64,000 nucleotides of DNA from Prostheceraeus crozeri (GCA_907163375.1 CAJQUW010009243.1:136501-200500), one strand, 5' to 3'. Shown: positions 31,560 to 44,577, counted from the stretch's first letter. Notes: a model not told the origin generated them from the sequence alone. Numbers and translations: made by a program.

Positions 31560-31998
31560 GAAAAATGACTGCAATTGGAAATCAAGCCAGGATTCAGTAT
31601 TCAATGCTAATTGCTAATAGCTTTCTGTGGTTGGGAATTGCACAGTTGCATGTACATAAGGAATAGTTTTAAAAATTTGAACAAATAGGATGCATGGCGT
31701 AGGAAAGATATAAGGATGGAGCATAGAAAGGATTGCAGGTTAAAAAGGACTGGGTTGCCGTATACCAGTAGCAAGTATGACAGTTTAATCTAACGCTGAT
31801 AATAGAACAATGGAGGAGTTACAATTCACAAGTAGTAGACAATATAATCTGATATGAAGAAATCAACATAAATATCTATGTGAAAAGGAAATCGCTAAAT
31901 TGTTCAAACTTTTTTTCTGACCTTCATTTCTAGTTTCAATTTCTTGTATGAAGTTGGCTTCTCGCAGCCGAAATTTTGCAGTGTCATTATCGCATGCG
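31560..31998. other. No gene seen
   Basis: Possible 3' flank of the gene ending at 31550. No AATAAA was found in the first 300 bp after the stop, which leaves the transcript end open. Confidence 0.4.
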
Positions 31999-32006
31999 AT
32001 GATTTT

Positions 32007-32413
32007 GCTTACTAGTCACTTCGACCACCTGACATTTCGACCCCACAATTAATTATTACCCCATAAATTGATAATCACTGATTGAATCCACTTCAGATAG
32101 GCAGAATAAACCCCTACTGCCTTACTTTAACTAATGAATGCAAATTACAGCCGAAATATCCATCAGGAAAAATAAACCACAACACGCAGAATTTGAAATC
32201 TTTGATAGATGTTAAAATCGATGAAATAGACAGATGGATCTTGTAACAGCCAGCTTATAGGCAGGAAATTGAACAGAGCACATCAATTTATCTATATCTG
32301 TAGCCAACGCACTATATGCAGAAGCGTAGATTTGATAACCCCATTTCATGGGGTCAATTAAGATGAATTAATTTATGGGTCGAAATGTCAGGGGGTCGAA
32401 GTGACTTGACACC
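32007..32413. mobile_element. MITE, 407 bp, with 8-bp target duplication
   Basis: AGTCACTTCGACCACCTGACATTTCGACC at 32014 is mirrored by GGTCGAAATGTCAGGGGGTCGAAGTGACT ending at 32406. The octamer ATGATTTT flanks both sides (31999-32006 and 32414-32421). Eight-bp duplications point to the hAT group. There is no coding sequence. Confidence 0.75.
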
Positions 32414-32429
32414 ATGATTTTAGCTGAAA

Positions 32430-34150
32430 ATTTGTGTTAGCGTTTGAAGATTGCAAATACTTATTCAGTGACGAATATTCGCTGTTGGAATGCTCTCTAC
32501 ATCGGATGTGGAAAGGTTTTAATGGTGCCTCTCTATATAGACTCTGCGATAACCAAGACCTTCACTTTAGTGCCAATAGGGTTTCTATTCCTGATATATT
32601 TGGTGAAGAGCTTATCATAACGAGATAGATATCTTCTGATCCTTTCTTGAGACTATCGAGATGTCATTTGACTAAATAACAATGTCAAATACACAAACGA
32701 AACTTTTCATTTTATCGAAAGAATATGAAGTTGGAAATATATTTATACAATCGATAATTCCGATGAACGGCTACATGACAGCTACATATAAGCTGCATAG
32801 TTTATACATCACCACTTTAATTGGTGATAGATTGCAAGTCATATAACTAAAAGTTTGTTTTTTATTTATTCCCTGAATCTAGACTGTCCTTATGGTCATG
32901 AACAACATTGATTAATTGAAGAGCAGCTATTAATCAATGAGATTTATCAGTGAGACAAAAATGTCAGAGAGACTGAAATAATCACTCACTTTTCTCCATT
33001 CTGGCATTTTTCCAATTAATGACTCGGTATTGTTAGTATTAACTGGAATATCAATTGAACTAAAATTGTTGCAACAATAACATGCCTTTGACACCAGTTT
33101 TCAATTTTTTTTCACTACATTTTCCTGCTCATGTGGTTTTATCAATCATTTAAGCTTCAATCTTCATCGCGTGTTTTCACAAGTGTCATTTGTTTTAAAA
33201 GTGTGCATTAGAATCTATTTAAATTCCATCAGCATGCACAGATTGTCTATGCTGTCCCCGGTAGGACAGCGAAACCTGTTTCTAATGGAGTATTACCTGC
33301 CTTTTGTCATAAATGGCGCATCTGTCAATAAGTTACTTTTGAAAGAATTGCAATTCTTCCGACATGCGATTTGATAGCTACGTACGTTACAAATGAACTT
33401 CTAAATGCGTAAATTACTTATATTCGTTTACTGTGAAGCTCCTCTCATCGATGCAACATAGATTACGTGACTATCCATGTATCAAACAAGATGAACTTGG
33501 ATGATAACCATGCAAGCGACTCATTCAATATACATAGCTTATAATTTAATGCCCTATAGAATCTGTATCACAACTTACCATTTACAAACTCGAGGAGTGA
33601 AGGGAGATTGAGTTTCTTGAAACATAAAAGTTGAGTTGGTGCATGGATTTAGATATCTCTGGAGCTATGAAAGGCTTTTGTGGGGAAGAATGAAAATGAG
33701 AAATACTCTCTGAAAGTTTGACAAGCAATCAAAAATGCCGATGTCTTTTAAGGCTCATCAAGGACCGTATTTTCGACATGAAATTTCTTTGTAACTCTAC
33801 TCTGTTAAATTTAATCACCGACTATAAATGCTTTGTTGTTTCCAGCCATGTATTGATTCCTCGTAAAAGGCCCGGCCGGAACGCTACATTTTGACGGACG
33901 CGTATCTATTAGCAGTACGTTTTCTGAGACATTTTCCTCTCGCTCACCGAGTCCAAGTCTGAGTTCGCACTCCTGCTCACAATAATCTCAATTTCAACTT
34001 CAGAGAATACTTGAAGTCTTCATAAGGATTAATTTTGTGAAAGAACAAAACAGAGCTCATCAAAGTTTATATAAGAGTTAATCTAAGTTTACACAAAATC
34101 ATAAAGTAAATATTATCAAAAACTTTCCATTGAGACGATGTTCATGATTG
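32430..34150. other. No gene supported; GC-raised patch at 33865-33965
   Basis: Mostly AT-rich. The patch around 33870 (GGCCCGGCCGGAACGC...GACGGACGCG) stands out in GC but shows no consistent frame. A plus frame at 33171-33374 is open but has no splice context I trust. Confidence 0.35.
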
Positions 34151-34152
34151 TA

Positions 34153-34376
34153 TTAGAATTTGTTCACAGTATTGAGTAGCCACAGTTTTAACAGCTGAAG
34201 GAAACCATTGGTGGTACATGTGACGCACACCAGCATAAGAATGAGATCTAGATCCATAAACAGGGAGGAAAGCTCTGCGTCAGAAATATATTTTACGTCA
34301 GACAATTGAACTCTGTAAATGGCATGAGCTGTCATTCGAATCGTCCATACCATAAGCTGCGTCACCGACGGCGTCG
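34153..34376 (-). CDS. Candidate terminal exon of a membrane protein (GPCR-like)
   Basis: After ATGATAACAG on the minus strand (34377), 73 codons stay open to a TAA at 34153. The peptide has a hydrophobic segment VTQLMVWTIRMTAHAIYRVQ, a loop LSDVKYISDAELSSLFMD, and a second segment DLILMLVCVTCTTNGFLQLL followed by KLWLLNTVNKF. Two hydrophobic stretches around a polar loop, then an N-x-F-L-x-L-type motif, resemble helices 6 and 7 of rhodopsin-class receptors, but the canonical NPxxY is absent. Other multi-span proteins fit equally. Confidence 0.3.
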
Positions 34377-34389
34377 CTGTTATCATGAG

Positions 34390-35780
34390 GTAAGGGATTT
34401 GAGCATGTTATGCAACCGATGTTGCTTTAAAAACACTGTTATGACTAACTTCACATATTGATTCATTGATTGGAAAATAATTTCAGAAAGTTAGTGAATC
34501 AGGTTTATGACTGTCTGCTAGCACAATAATAAAGATCTATCTATCGAATCTTTTATCTCAGTCAATTAAAATAGTTAACCTGTTGTATGTATGTCATGTT
34601 TTTAAGACTAATTGTCAAAAGCTTGCTCTTAACATCTTCTGTTTCAATTGGCAATTAACGTTCGTGACAGATTACGTAATAACAGCAGATTTACTTTTGC
34701 TAAACTACACACATAAATGACTCAGATATTCTCTGCTTCTGTTTGACCTTTAATGAATCCGCGATTTCAGCAACAAATAATCAATAAGATATTTTTAATT
34801 GTGCATTGATCCCTTGGCAACTGTCTTGAGTGACTAGATTGTAACAGAGCACTGAATTTGGCTGAATATGTGAGAAATCCGTTTTAAAATGCTCCTATAT
34901 GCAGACAGCGATCGTGCAACAAGAATAATCCAGCATATTGTAATAAGGAAGTCATATGTCTTCCATCTTGCAAACTTTTCGGTATACGGTTATAAGGCAT
35001 ATGTGACTATTTGTGATATTAAAATGCAGGTTCTACTATTTACAATATAACATGCATGCAATTTTGCAATTCATAAACTATTGATTTTAAGATACGTTCA
35101 CATGATCTCAGACCATGCATGAAGTACGAAGCACAAAGTGACATGTACAATTCAATCGTTAAGGCGTGGATTATCCGTGTGGATTAGGGATTGGTAACAA
35201 TCACGAAAGTATGTCTATGAAATGACTAATTTTCCGATTATGATGCTAATTATTGATTATGTTTGTCACTAAATCTTGCAGTCTAAAACTAAGTCTTTAT
35301 ACCATAAAGTGACACCTAACATCGTTTAGAAATATGAATATAAGCAAAGCATACCAGATCTCCTCCAAAGCCATTTTTTTTAATATTTCAAACAATGACA
35401 TGAGATATAAGGTACAATTATGCAAACTGTTGACTTTGATAGCATGAGACCACAATAATGTCTTTTGTTGCTGCTTCGTTGGATCTGATGAGTAATTGAT
35501 AATTAATCTTAAGCATCATTTTTTAAATATTTGAGAATTTGCAAAATATAAACCAAGCTGCTGCAAAATGCAAGCCAAGATATTTATTAATGTTATTTTT
35601 AATTCACAAAATACTTGTATTAAAAATTCTTTTTATGTTGTCGCTTGCTTGATTAAGCCGTTTTGCGGTGAATATTTGCGAATTGCACAAATTATAAATA
35701 TCATCAATGGGTATCTTTACAGCTTGACTTGTATCTCACAAATTCATGCCGAGTTTGACATGATGGTCTACGTACTGAAC
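34390..35780. other. No gene seen
   Basis: AT-rich non-coding stretch up to the LINE at 35787. No structure was recognised. Confidence 0.4.
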
Positions 35781-35786
35781 TTATAA

Positions 35787-37210
35787 GTAGCCGGTGTCAG
35801 CGGACAGCTTATCGAATGGCTGATTTCCTTTCTGCGGGAGCGTACTCAATCGGTGCCCGACGGCCGCCATCAATCCCCAACACAGGCAATCAACGCCGGT
35901 GTGCAACAAGGTTCCGTCCATGAACCGACACTTTTTGTTTTATTCATTAACGATTTGGATGCAGGCCTTCAGTGTAGTCTGGATAATTACGCAGATGACA
36001 GCACACTCCATCATGTCATTGTAAAACGAAGCGAGGGTGACGCTGCGGCAGCATTATCCACGGTGATCTCCGAACCATCAAGCATGGGGCAGACAAAATG
36101 GCATATAAATTTCAACACCTCGAAGACTCGTGTACTCACCATCAGACGATCGCGTGATAAAACCGACGGGCATCCTCCCATTTACCTTAGTGAAGAAGAG
36201 CTTGAAGAAATACGCAGACTGTTTATCGTTGAACTTGAAATCAATGATAGACTGTCTTGCGGTGGCCACATCAAGTAAATCGCCCTAAGATGCAGTCAAC
36301 AAAAGGGAGCTCTCCGACAGGCTGCATTCTGTCTTCTTGATTCTGCGGTGCCCCCCCCCCCGCCGTTGACTGATATCCTTCCAGGCTTCGCGGAACCGCA
36401 AAGATCAACGCGCGACGTAAATAAAGCCCATGATCTGACCCTACACCTTCAGAGGATCATCCTTGTAATATCAACGGAGTATCTGCATTATTAAGGGGAC
36501 AAAAAGAACAGTTTAAAAACTCTGTGCAACATGGTTTTAAAGCTTAACAGCAAGTTGTTGAAGCATGAAAGTTTAAAACCTTCTTTCCAAGCTTGCTTTT
36601 GAACCAAACCATCTTTTTAAACCCTAAAATATCCTATGATTTTGCTGAATTTTGACATTGGTCTGATATTCAATGCGTGAAAAAGAGAGAAATACCTTTT
36701 CGACCAATACTTTATGAAATATATGTAAGATGTTATGGCATTTCTAATAAGCTCCATCGTCGCCTCCAGGCTGTACAGCATGATGCCACGCGTATAGTGA
36801 GAGGAGCTCGCAAGAATGAGCACATAATTCCAATTCTGTGTCAGCTGCATTGGCTCCCAGTGCGCCACAGAATCACTTTCCGGGTGGCGGTACAGGCCTT
36901 CAAAGCCATGGCACCACGATATTTGATGGACAAATGTCACCCTAGGGAAGGTCACAGCTCTCGCGACATAGGATCGAGGGATCTGAGAACATGCGAAGTG
37001 TCCCGAACACGTACTCGCCTGGGTGACAGAGCTTTCGCCGTTGCTGGAACACGACTGCTGAACAGCCTCCCTTTGCATCTCAGGGACAATAAACTTGACA
37101 CTCTCCAGCTTTCGTCGGTTGTTGAAAAGCTATCTGTTCGAACAGAGCGCCTTGTAGCATTGTATTGTGCGCTATACAAGTACTTTTATAAATAGATAAA
37201 TAGAAGATAG
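35787..37210 (+). pseudogene. LINE reverse transcriptase, 3' half (CR1/L2-like)
   Basis: The first part (35787-36278) reads GVSGQLIEWLISFLRERTQS, AGVQQGSVHEPTLFVLFIND, then YADDSTLHHV (the catalytic YADD at about 35988-35999) and WHINFNTSKTRVL, i.e. reverse-transcriptase motifs B to D. After CGGHIK the frame degenerates and about 200 bp of unrelated AT-rich DNA (about 36470-36670) interrupts it. The second part (36710-37195) is the thumb and C-terminus: RRLQAVQHDATRIVRGARKN, LCQLHWLPVRHRITFRVAVQ, GDRAFAVAGTRLLNSLPLHL. It ends with TAG and a short ATAAATAG repeat, a CR1/L2-like tail. The endonuclease and motifs 1-A are missing (5' truncation). Confidence 0.9.
36351..36361. repeat. C11 homopolymer inside the LINE
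   Basis: Eleven consecutive C within the decayed part of the reverse transcriptase. It probably grew by slippage and contributes to the loss of frame. Confidence 0.9.
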
Positions 37211-37214
37211 CCTC

Positions 37215-37840
37215 CGCTTCCTCAAGGACAAAATTACAGCTATGACGGGTGTTACATTTATCAAGGACTTTTTACACGCGAAGCTGTTCGTGTACAGAAT
37301 CAAGTAAAGATTGTTCTTAGTGAAACCTAAAGAGCAGTGCTCGAGTGAAAGAGGATTTGTCATCTCCATCGTCATTAGCTATCAGACATCTCATATTGCA
37401 TTCTACCACAAGCTAATCAAACATGATTTACTGAAGTATCATTATTCAAGGCCAACGCAATTGGAAAGTATGAAAGAGTTGAGAGAAATTGAGAATCCCT
37501 CCGAGAATCCATTTATGAATGCACAGCATTCGTCAGAGCTTCAATTTAGTCCCCTCAAGAAGCAGCAGCGAAATATTGGATACCATTTGTTTTATCCATA
37601 AATTTACATAAATTATTCTAAGATAAGGAATTGTTTTCTTTATAACCCCTAGACCTAAACCGAGTAATAAGATCCCAGTGATAAACGAGTATGATATAGC
37701 GATGATGATGGCATTGAAATACTTACAAAAGGCCGCTAATTGGGGCAAATCAAATTCCACACTATTTAGAAAGGGTTTAAACTTTGAAATAAAATAGCTT
37801 TCTTTACATTCCCTCTGAGATGTAGTTGCATAATTAGAAA
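37215..37840. other. No gene supported
   Basis: Between the LINE tail and the Penelope-like fragment. An open plus frame at 37311-37601 shows no recognisable motif. Confidence 0.35.
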
Positions 37841-37841
37841 A

Positions 37842-38180
37842 TTGATTGAATCAGACAGCTGCAAATTTGGTGTCCAAGTCTTTTATATTTGGGAGACCAA
37901 AATCACTGGCACAACTATAAAAATTGGTGATTCTGTCTTCCAAATAAAAGAGAATCTCAATTTCTTTTCTAGCAATATTTTATTTTTCTTGAAATGTAAT
38001 GGTTGCAACGGTTCAACATGTGTTGTGACCGTTAAAGACATCTCCTCGGCTTAGTGTGCCGCATTAAGAGGATACTACATACATACTATCCACCCGTCAC
38101 TTATCTGCGCGTTGTATTGCTTTGATGGCTCATTTCCTGTTGTGATGGTCTTATGTAGTTGAGGTTAGAGGTTGAACTTG
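37842..38180 (+). pseudogene. Penelope-like element, linker and GIY-YIG remnant
   Basis: The frame 37842-38054 contains GTTIKIGDSVFQIKENLNFF and SSNILFFLKCNGCNGSTCVV. This resembles the 'I-x-G...C-x-S-x-N-[VI]-[IV]-Y-L-x-x-C-x-x-C-x-x-x-Y-[VI]-G' block that joins reverse transcriptase to the GIY-YIG endonuclease in Penelope-like retroelements. Cysteines of the CNGC pair are kept, but the following YVG is lost. After a stop, the next 130 bp still gives RCIAFDGSF in another frame, like the H-x-x-x-C-F-x-G-x-F stretch of GIY-YIG domains. It is heavily decayed. Identification is by motif order only. Confidence 0.4.
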
Positions 38181-38299
38181 AGGAAGTTATCCAACCAGGA
38201 TTTGTTCACATTTTTCATACTTCCGCATTTGCTTCCACTGCTTCCCCTTCCAGTGATCGGATACGAATAAGTGACATCTTTTTTTTTTACGGATTTTAC

Positions 38300-38490
38300 G
38301 TCACTTTTTACCCCTACTGAGGCCTTGGACGGTGCTGACTTAGGTCAGACTTTGTTTGGAGCGTTGTGGTGTTTTGTAGTCCGGATGCCCTTCCTGCCGA
38401 CTTCCAATGACACTTTCCGGGTTCGACCTCTGGACCATGAGATCGCTAGTCCAAGTACGCAACCACTGTGCCACGGACATCCCCAACCAT
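38300..38490 (-). mobile_element. tRNA-derived SINE of the 'GGCAGGAAGGGCATCCGG' type
   Basis: The minus strand shows an A box TGGCACAGTGGTT (38473-38461) and a B box GGTCGAACCC (38428-38419). These are followed by CGGCAGGAAGGGCATCCGG (about 38400-38377), a body sequence shared by widespread animal SINEs. The open frame across it (38271-38576) is a by-product. Confidence 0.75.
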
Positions 38491-38579
38491 ATTTGCCTCA
38501 GGGGCGTTTCCCTCAATTTTTATCTCACGCCGGAACGAATAATTGTTTGAAGGTCTCCTGCAAAGATTGGCAGTGATAA

Positions 38580-41500
38580 AATGATATCATTTTATTCTGA
38601 GGAAAAATTTTATCATTTTATATCATTTTATTTTTGAAAATGTCGTGTTTTGAAGTCTTGACTGTAATCTAAATATTTCTGCCTTTTTTCGCACTTAAGA
38701 TAATGTTGGCCTAACCAACTGCATATTATAGGCATATTTGTAATTCGAGTGCATAAAGCTTAAATCAAAACTTACGATGTTTAATGTATAGCTCATAGTC
38801 CCTACCTAAGTTTTCATATACAAGAAGCTTTGTGTAACTAAACTGCTTTCTTCGGTCTTCCAACATTTGGAATATATCGATGCTGCATGCAATCATATTT
38901 TAATTTCATCGCTAAGAGCAGTAAAAGTAGCATGATAGCAATGTAAGTCGAAAAATTCGCATGACTAAATCTATTTACGGTGTAAGTCTACGTACATTTT
39001 TCTACGTTTCCTCTGAGTGTTAACTGTTTTTCGTAGACAGCAGATGATTTTTATCCACAAGAGCCACATGAAAAGCATTTGCGACCACATTTTTCCAACA
39101 TTTTGGATTTTCACTTCTATTGATAAGAATTTTGAGTTTAAGTTGATTTACAGCTTCTGCAGTTTATCCGTTTGGAAAATATGGTCACGTAATTATGTAA
39201 ATTGATATTCAGATACTTTTTGCCCCGTTATGATAGCTATTTACGTATGTTGTATTCATACTACTTATCAACACGAAATTTTTTAAAAAATGATTGTTTG
39301 AACTTTAAAATGCTATTTATAGTAACAAGATCAACTTGGAATGAAAAGCTGATACCATCATCGGATAGAGTAAGCCCGCAATTATTATCTTGTTTCAGTC
39401 GTGCCTTATAAGTTAATAGTTTACAGTAGAAGATATCAGGGGATGGGCTATGTCATGAGATTCCTTTTAAACTGGAATTTTATTTTAATGGATGATTGAA
39501 TAAAAAGATCGGATAGCCGCGATCGGAACTTTCGCATCTGAATATGAGAATCGAATCGGACTTCCGAGAGTGTGAATCTTATAATCGGAAATCGGACGTT
39601 GGCAGACTTTTAACTTTTCTAATGAGTCAAACCGATTTATCAAAACGTTCATCCTGGTTCTGTTCTGATGAGATTTGATAAAAAGTGAAACATTCCGTCA
39701 TTTCTTGAATACAAGTAATGAGACATATGTCATTGGCATCCACTCACCCGTGACAGCCGGCATAAACGGTGAAGAAAACTTGATTTAACTACATTATTTA
39801 ATCCAACATGACCTAGGCGAGGATTAACTGACTCAATCCCACCCAAATAACGGAACAAATAAGCTCTGAATTACACGCATTGTGGAACAATTCTACACTA
39901 TAATTAAGTTCCCTCTATACGTCACAGTTCACATTCAAACTGACTCTCCCAATTTCTCATCTAAGAGAGTCTCGTGAGACGCAACCACTTAGCTTCTTTC
40001 AGTACTGACTTGCAAATTAACCCCCAAATCTCATCTCGTCTTGATATGTGTTGGTATCGCATCGATCGCTTTCAACCACACGAAGTGGAAAGAATAATTA
40101 GATTTATGTAGTTGGCACATAGCTGCAGCGCTGAAAATCAAACGAAAATTTGCTACACATCATTGCCAATTTGTTTATACAATTCAAACTCTTGATCCCG
40201 TGGAATGTTAGGTGACATGAAAACGCACGTAGAAGTGCAATATAGTAATGTAGAGAAGATTGGATAACTGAGTCGGAGTCATGATAGCTAAGAGAGAGAG
40301 AAATACTTATAGACATTGATAGATCCTTTATTATCAAATCATGCCATTGATGCATTGGTTTTTGGGACAAGAGCTGCTGTATATAAGTTGTGTGTCAGCA
40401 GTTGAAGCGACATGCAATGCGAGATGATTTGTCTTCATGCCGCATAGCGCAAGCGATAATCAGGAACGAAATTTCATTGCATAAAACACGGTCACTAAAA
40501 GCCATGTGAAAAACTAAACAGAACTCCACAATAAATGCTTAATAGGATTTAGACATAATGTAGCATCTAAACATTGAGAGCTTGTCTGCATGTACTCGTA
40601 CATGTATAATTTGGACAAAGTCAACTGTTAGAATATCTGTAAGTTAATAAACGTTGAATTCAATATAATTACTTCATTGCATTTTAATTTATGGCCTCCA
40701 AGAACTATTTCTATTGCTTATGCTGCAGATGATGCAGATGATGCATTTATTCATTTTTTATTCATACTGTAAAAATTGTGGATTTTCAGCCGTACTTTTC
40801 ATGTATGAATTTCATAATTAACACATGTGTTAGGTGGCTGTGATTTCCTTTGCTTTTCATGCATGAAGGAAATGATACTTCGTGAGCCAAACTTGGATTC
40901 AAGCCACAAGCTGGGCTTTCATTTTCATTTTTAATTTGTCATTTCGAGAATGAGAACGGCGTTTGAACTATCGTGTTCTGTGAATAGGGCACACATGTTA
41001 AAACTGGCTTTTATATTACATAGACCTATAGGCCTATAATGAGGTAAAATTAGAGCATGCAAGAGCACTAACCCACATAACTATGGCCAAACCTCCTAAA
41101 AAATTTTGCGGAAAATGCAATGGAGGCAAACTTGTACTAAACAATGCCTCACTCACCTTCACATCAAGTTTAAACAAAATACATACAATGCTCTATCCTC
41201 CAGAGGCCTTAAAGTAATAAAATTGTCCGCAAAACGCAAAAATTCATTATTTGATTCAAACATTCAGCACACAGCGCTGGAGAGCCACTTAATCTACAAC
41301 TCACAATTCACTTGAATTCTGATTAAATAATGCGAATATTGCATGAAGGAAAGTAGAAATTAGCTTATCAGTGATTATGATCCATGAGTGCCATAGCTCT
41401 CATTGTCTAAATGTTTGTACTACGAGAAAAATTTATGCAAGACTTCCAAGAGTTAAATTTCTTCTCCTTACTCCAAAAATTAAAAGTATAAAACTTATAA

Positions 41501-43265
41501 TAGAAGATAAATTTAAAAGTTTTGGAAGTTTGGCAAGGTGACGGACGCATCTGCTCTTCCTCACCCCTAATAATTAAGAAAGCATCTTTTTATTTAATAT
41601 AGATGTAAATTACTGATCATCCTTAGTTGACAAACATCATAACCTTTTAGCAGAAATCAGCCAGAGTTGCTTTATTTTATATTTGATATTTTCAGTAGTA
41701 TCTCATTTTGATCTATTTTAACATTGAAGATAGAATTTTGCATAAATCGATTTGTTTTGTAACAAAATACATCTGATTTCTTGCGAGCCAATGTTGAGAA
41801 GTTTCAGCGCGCATCAACAAGGCACGCCATGTTGCAGGATTACCATGATAATGTTAAATTAATAATGCTACATTACTTCAGTTTAATTTTGAGGTTCTCA
41901 CAAATCAGAGCTGGGCGTAATTATGAACTTCCCTTAACTTATAAATGAATTATGGATGTAATTTCTCGATTATTTCATAAAGCCCATAATGACATTTGCT
42001 TGAAAGAGACTTAAATTTTCTTCTCATAGCGATTGCTGTGTAATGCTGTGTCAGTAAGCTCCACGTTTCAGTGCTACATGTCCTTCACAATTGAAAGTCT
42101 TGATATTGGCAATACTTACTTTTGTCTAAATTGATTCCTCTTGATAATAGAGATTGGTAAATCAAGTCGGATGATTCGTTTATTGAGGATATATTATGAC
42201 CCTTACACATATAGTTCAGGAAGTTAACAAACACACTTATTTTTCAATTGTTAATTAATAATCCATGACGAAGATTTAGAATGCAATTATTCAAAATGAA
42301 TTGTGCAACTCACATACAACTACAAATGAATGATTTCCTAAAATCAATATCTTCTTGAAGTCAGCACTAAGTGGAATAAATGCAAATTGATTGCCAATCC
42401 CGCTTAAGAATAGCATGCAAAATTCAGTTTAAAATCTTCAGGAATACATCATTTATCCATGAATCCTCAATTTTAGCCACCATGGATTGGAAGTCCCATC
42501 TTCGGTCAAATTGCACCTATTACACATAGCATGTTAAAATCTGAATGTGATAAAAATATGTGCACATCATCATGATAATTGCAATATAAGGCATGATGAC
42601 ATGATGAATGTTCATGAAATGAAATTACAATGAGAAAGTGACAGAGAAAGTGACAGAGACAGCAGAATATGAATGACTTTGCTAATATAAAATGATTCAT
42701 TGGAAGGGTTGGAGGATTACACTAAATTATTAGTTCCAATAATTCAATGTCAAATAGTTTTAGCGTTCAAAGTTTGCATGCCCGTCGAAAATTTCACTAT
42801 CTTGGTAATTGAAAATCTCAAATCAACCGAGTATGGCTGCAACTATGATATTGGATGAGATGGCAGCTATTCAGGTCTGTTTCCATTTTTCAACTAAGGA
42901 TTCTGTTCTACTCAATATTTGATTATTCTATTTACATAGTTTTAGCAACTTGCAAAGATTTGATCTAATGAACACCACATAGGTTTCAGTAATGGAAATA
43001 TAACTGGATGAATGGGATAATATATTTGTTTATTTAGAATTTTAGAAATCGAAATCCCTATTCTTGTAGACCTACATTGTCAAATGATAAATGATCAGCC
43101 TTTGTTGCGAATTGTTGAACGTCCACCATTCTTAGTGACCACTGAACGATGAAGAATGTAACAAAAGCAATCGAATCAAGTTCAGTCAGTTGAGATATTT
43201 ATGACTATTAATTATATTTCAATATGACAAGTCCATTGCCATTACTCAGTAGACCAGCAGTACAA
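38580..43265. other. 4.7 kb with no supported gene
   Basis: AT-rich. Noted are ATTTTATCATTTTATATCATTTTAT low-complexity DNA at 38580-38635 and GAAAGTGACAGA repeats at about 42632-42658. A short frame at 41083 reads MAKPPKKFCGKCNGGKLVLN, zinc-knuckle-like for one CxxC only. None is strong enough for a gene call. Confidence 0.35.
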
Positions 43266-43269
43266 CTTG

Positions 43270-43440
43270 TCAGGAAAACATATATTATAACACTGAATGA
43301 CACCGACACTTTAGACCTCCCTGACCTCTCTCTCCTGACCAAGGAATCAAAACAGAGCTGAACTCGTACATCCTTCGCTCGGCCAAACTGACGTCGTGAC
43401 TTCGGCAAAGAATGAATGCAATTGAATAACTTCCAATCAA
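43270..43440 (-). mobile_element. Diverged copy of the 25.3-kb SINE family
   Basis: On the minus strand GACGTCAGTTTGGCCGAGCGAAGGA, then TTTTGATTCCTTGGTCAGGA, then GTCGGTGTCATTCAGTG follow the order of copies A and B, but both pol III boxes have substitutions. This is the third member of the family in the window. Confidence 0.6.
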
Positions 43441-43649
43441 TTTTGCATTGCATTATTTAAGTATGTCAATTTTTCAATTTTTTTGATTTTATATGCATTT
43501 TCTAGTAATCATTGCGCTTCTTTGAGTGTCCGGTAGATTGATTGCATCAGATCTTGAAACCCCATCATACTCCAATGCCATTTTTCAGGAACTTCCACTG
43601 TCGGTGGCCTAGTCCATGTGAATGCAGTTCTACATTTTGGATGTACTGT

Positions 43650-44382
43650 ATAGTCCGGCAGCCATAACGAGTTTCTGCAGGGAACGAGGCCGAAAATAAG
43701 ACTTTCACAAAATGATGTACACACCCTGTGCCTACTACGAATCATCACGTCTGCCGAGTTCTAGTAAGTTCCTCTTCTTGTCAGACAAGATCAAAGAAAA
43801 ACACATGTAAATCCAATGGGACGCAGATTGCAGTTTTTGACTAAAATGAAATTTTGCATGTTTTCTCTGATTAAACAAAAAGTACTAAGTTCAGAGTCAT
43901 AATTTTTGGCATGGAATGTGTTCAGGTCATTTCCTATGATGTGCATGTGCTATTATCATGCATCTGATCGGCCATGTATGTGAGAATGTGGTTGAATGTG
44001 GATAAAGTTACTCAAAATGCTTGTGCTTAACGACATTAAGAGGCTCGCCAAATCTAAATGTGTTTACCTTTATAGACAAGGGTGCATGAAAAAGAGAGGA
44101 ATTAACCAGAAGTCATTCCATGCCAAAAATTATGACTCTGAACTTAGTACTTTTCGTTTAATCAGAGAAAACATGCAAAATTTCATTTTAGTCAAAAACT
44201 GCAATCTGCGTCCCATTGGATTTACATGTGTTATTCTTTGATCTTGTCTGACAAGAAGAGGAACTTACTAGAACTCGGCAGACGTGATGATTCGTAGTAG
44301 GTACAGGGTGTGTACATCATTTTGTGACAGTCTTATTTTCGGCCTCGTTCCCTGCAGAAACTCGTTATGGCTGCCGGACTAT
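43650..44382. repeat. Inverted repeat: two 269-bp arms, 195-bp loop
   Basis: 43650-43918 and 44114-44382 are reverse complements with only a handful of differences across 269 bp. For example, the CGAGTTTCTGCAGGGAACGAGG block at 43669 is mirrored at 44345. Such similarity implies a recent duplication-inversion or ongoing gene conversion. The arms contain the same frame (MMIRSR-x-RVCTSFC...NSLWLPDY) in both orientations, with two amino-acid differences. On the minus strand it continues beyond the left arm to 43509 (ending MGFQDLMQSIYRTLKEAQ). No transposase is present. Confidence 0.9.
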
Positions 44383-44577
44383 GTACTTGCACAAAGATCT
44401 GTATTTGCATTTTACAGATATCGGCATAAGGCGGAAATTGCAGGCGTAAATTATTTACATGTACATGCAGAAAGTGTCTTTCTGTGTCAGTTGTGAATGT
44501 GATCTACCTTTTTCTTCATCTTCCCTGGTTGACGGTCATGTTAAACTCTAGCCGATTCGTCGCCTGAGGAGTGACCA

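Noticed and set aside
36617..37179. Minus-strand ORFs of 153 and 75 codons
   Set aside because: Antisense shadows of the LINE reverse-transcriptase C-terminus.
38271..38576. 101-codon plus-strand ORF
   Set aside because: Antisense of a tRNA-derived SINE.
39664..39700. CTGATGA...GAAAC with ...GTC downstream, like a minimal hammerhead ribozyme
   Set aside because: Helix II would have almost no pairs, and the sequences flanking the core cannot form helix I.
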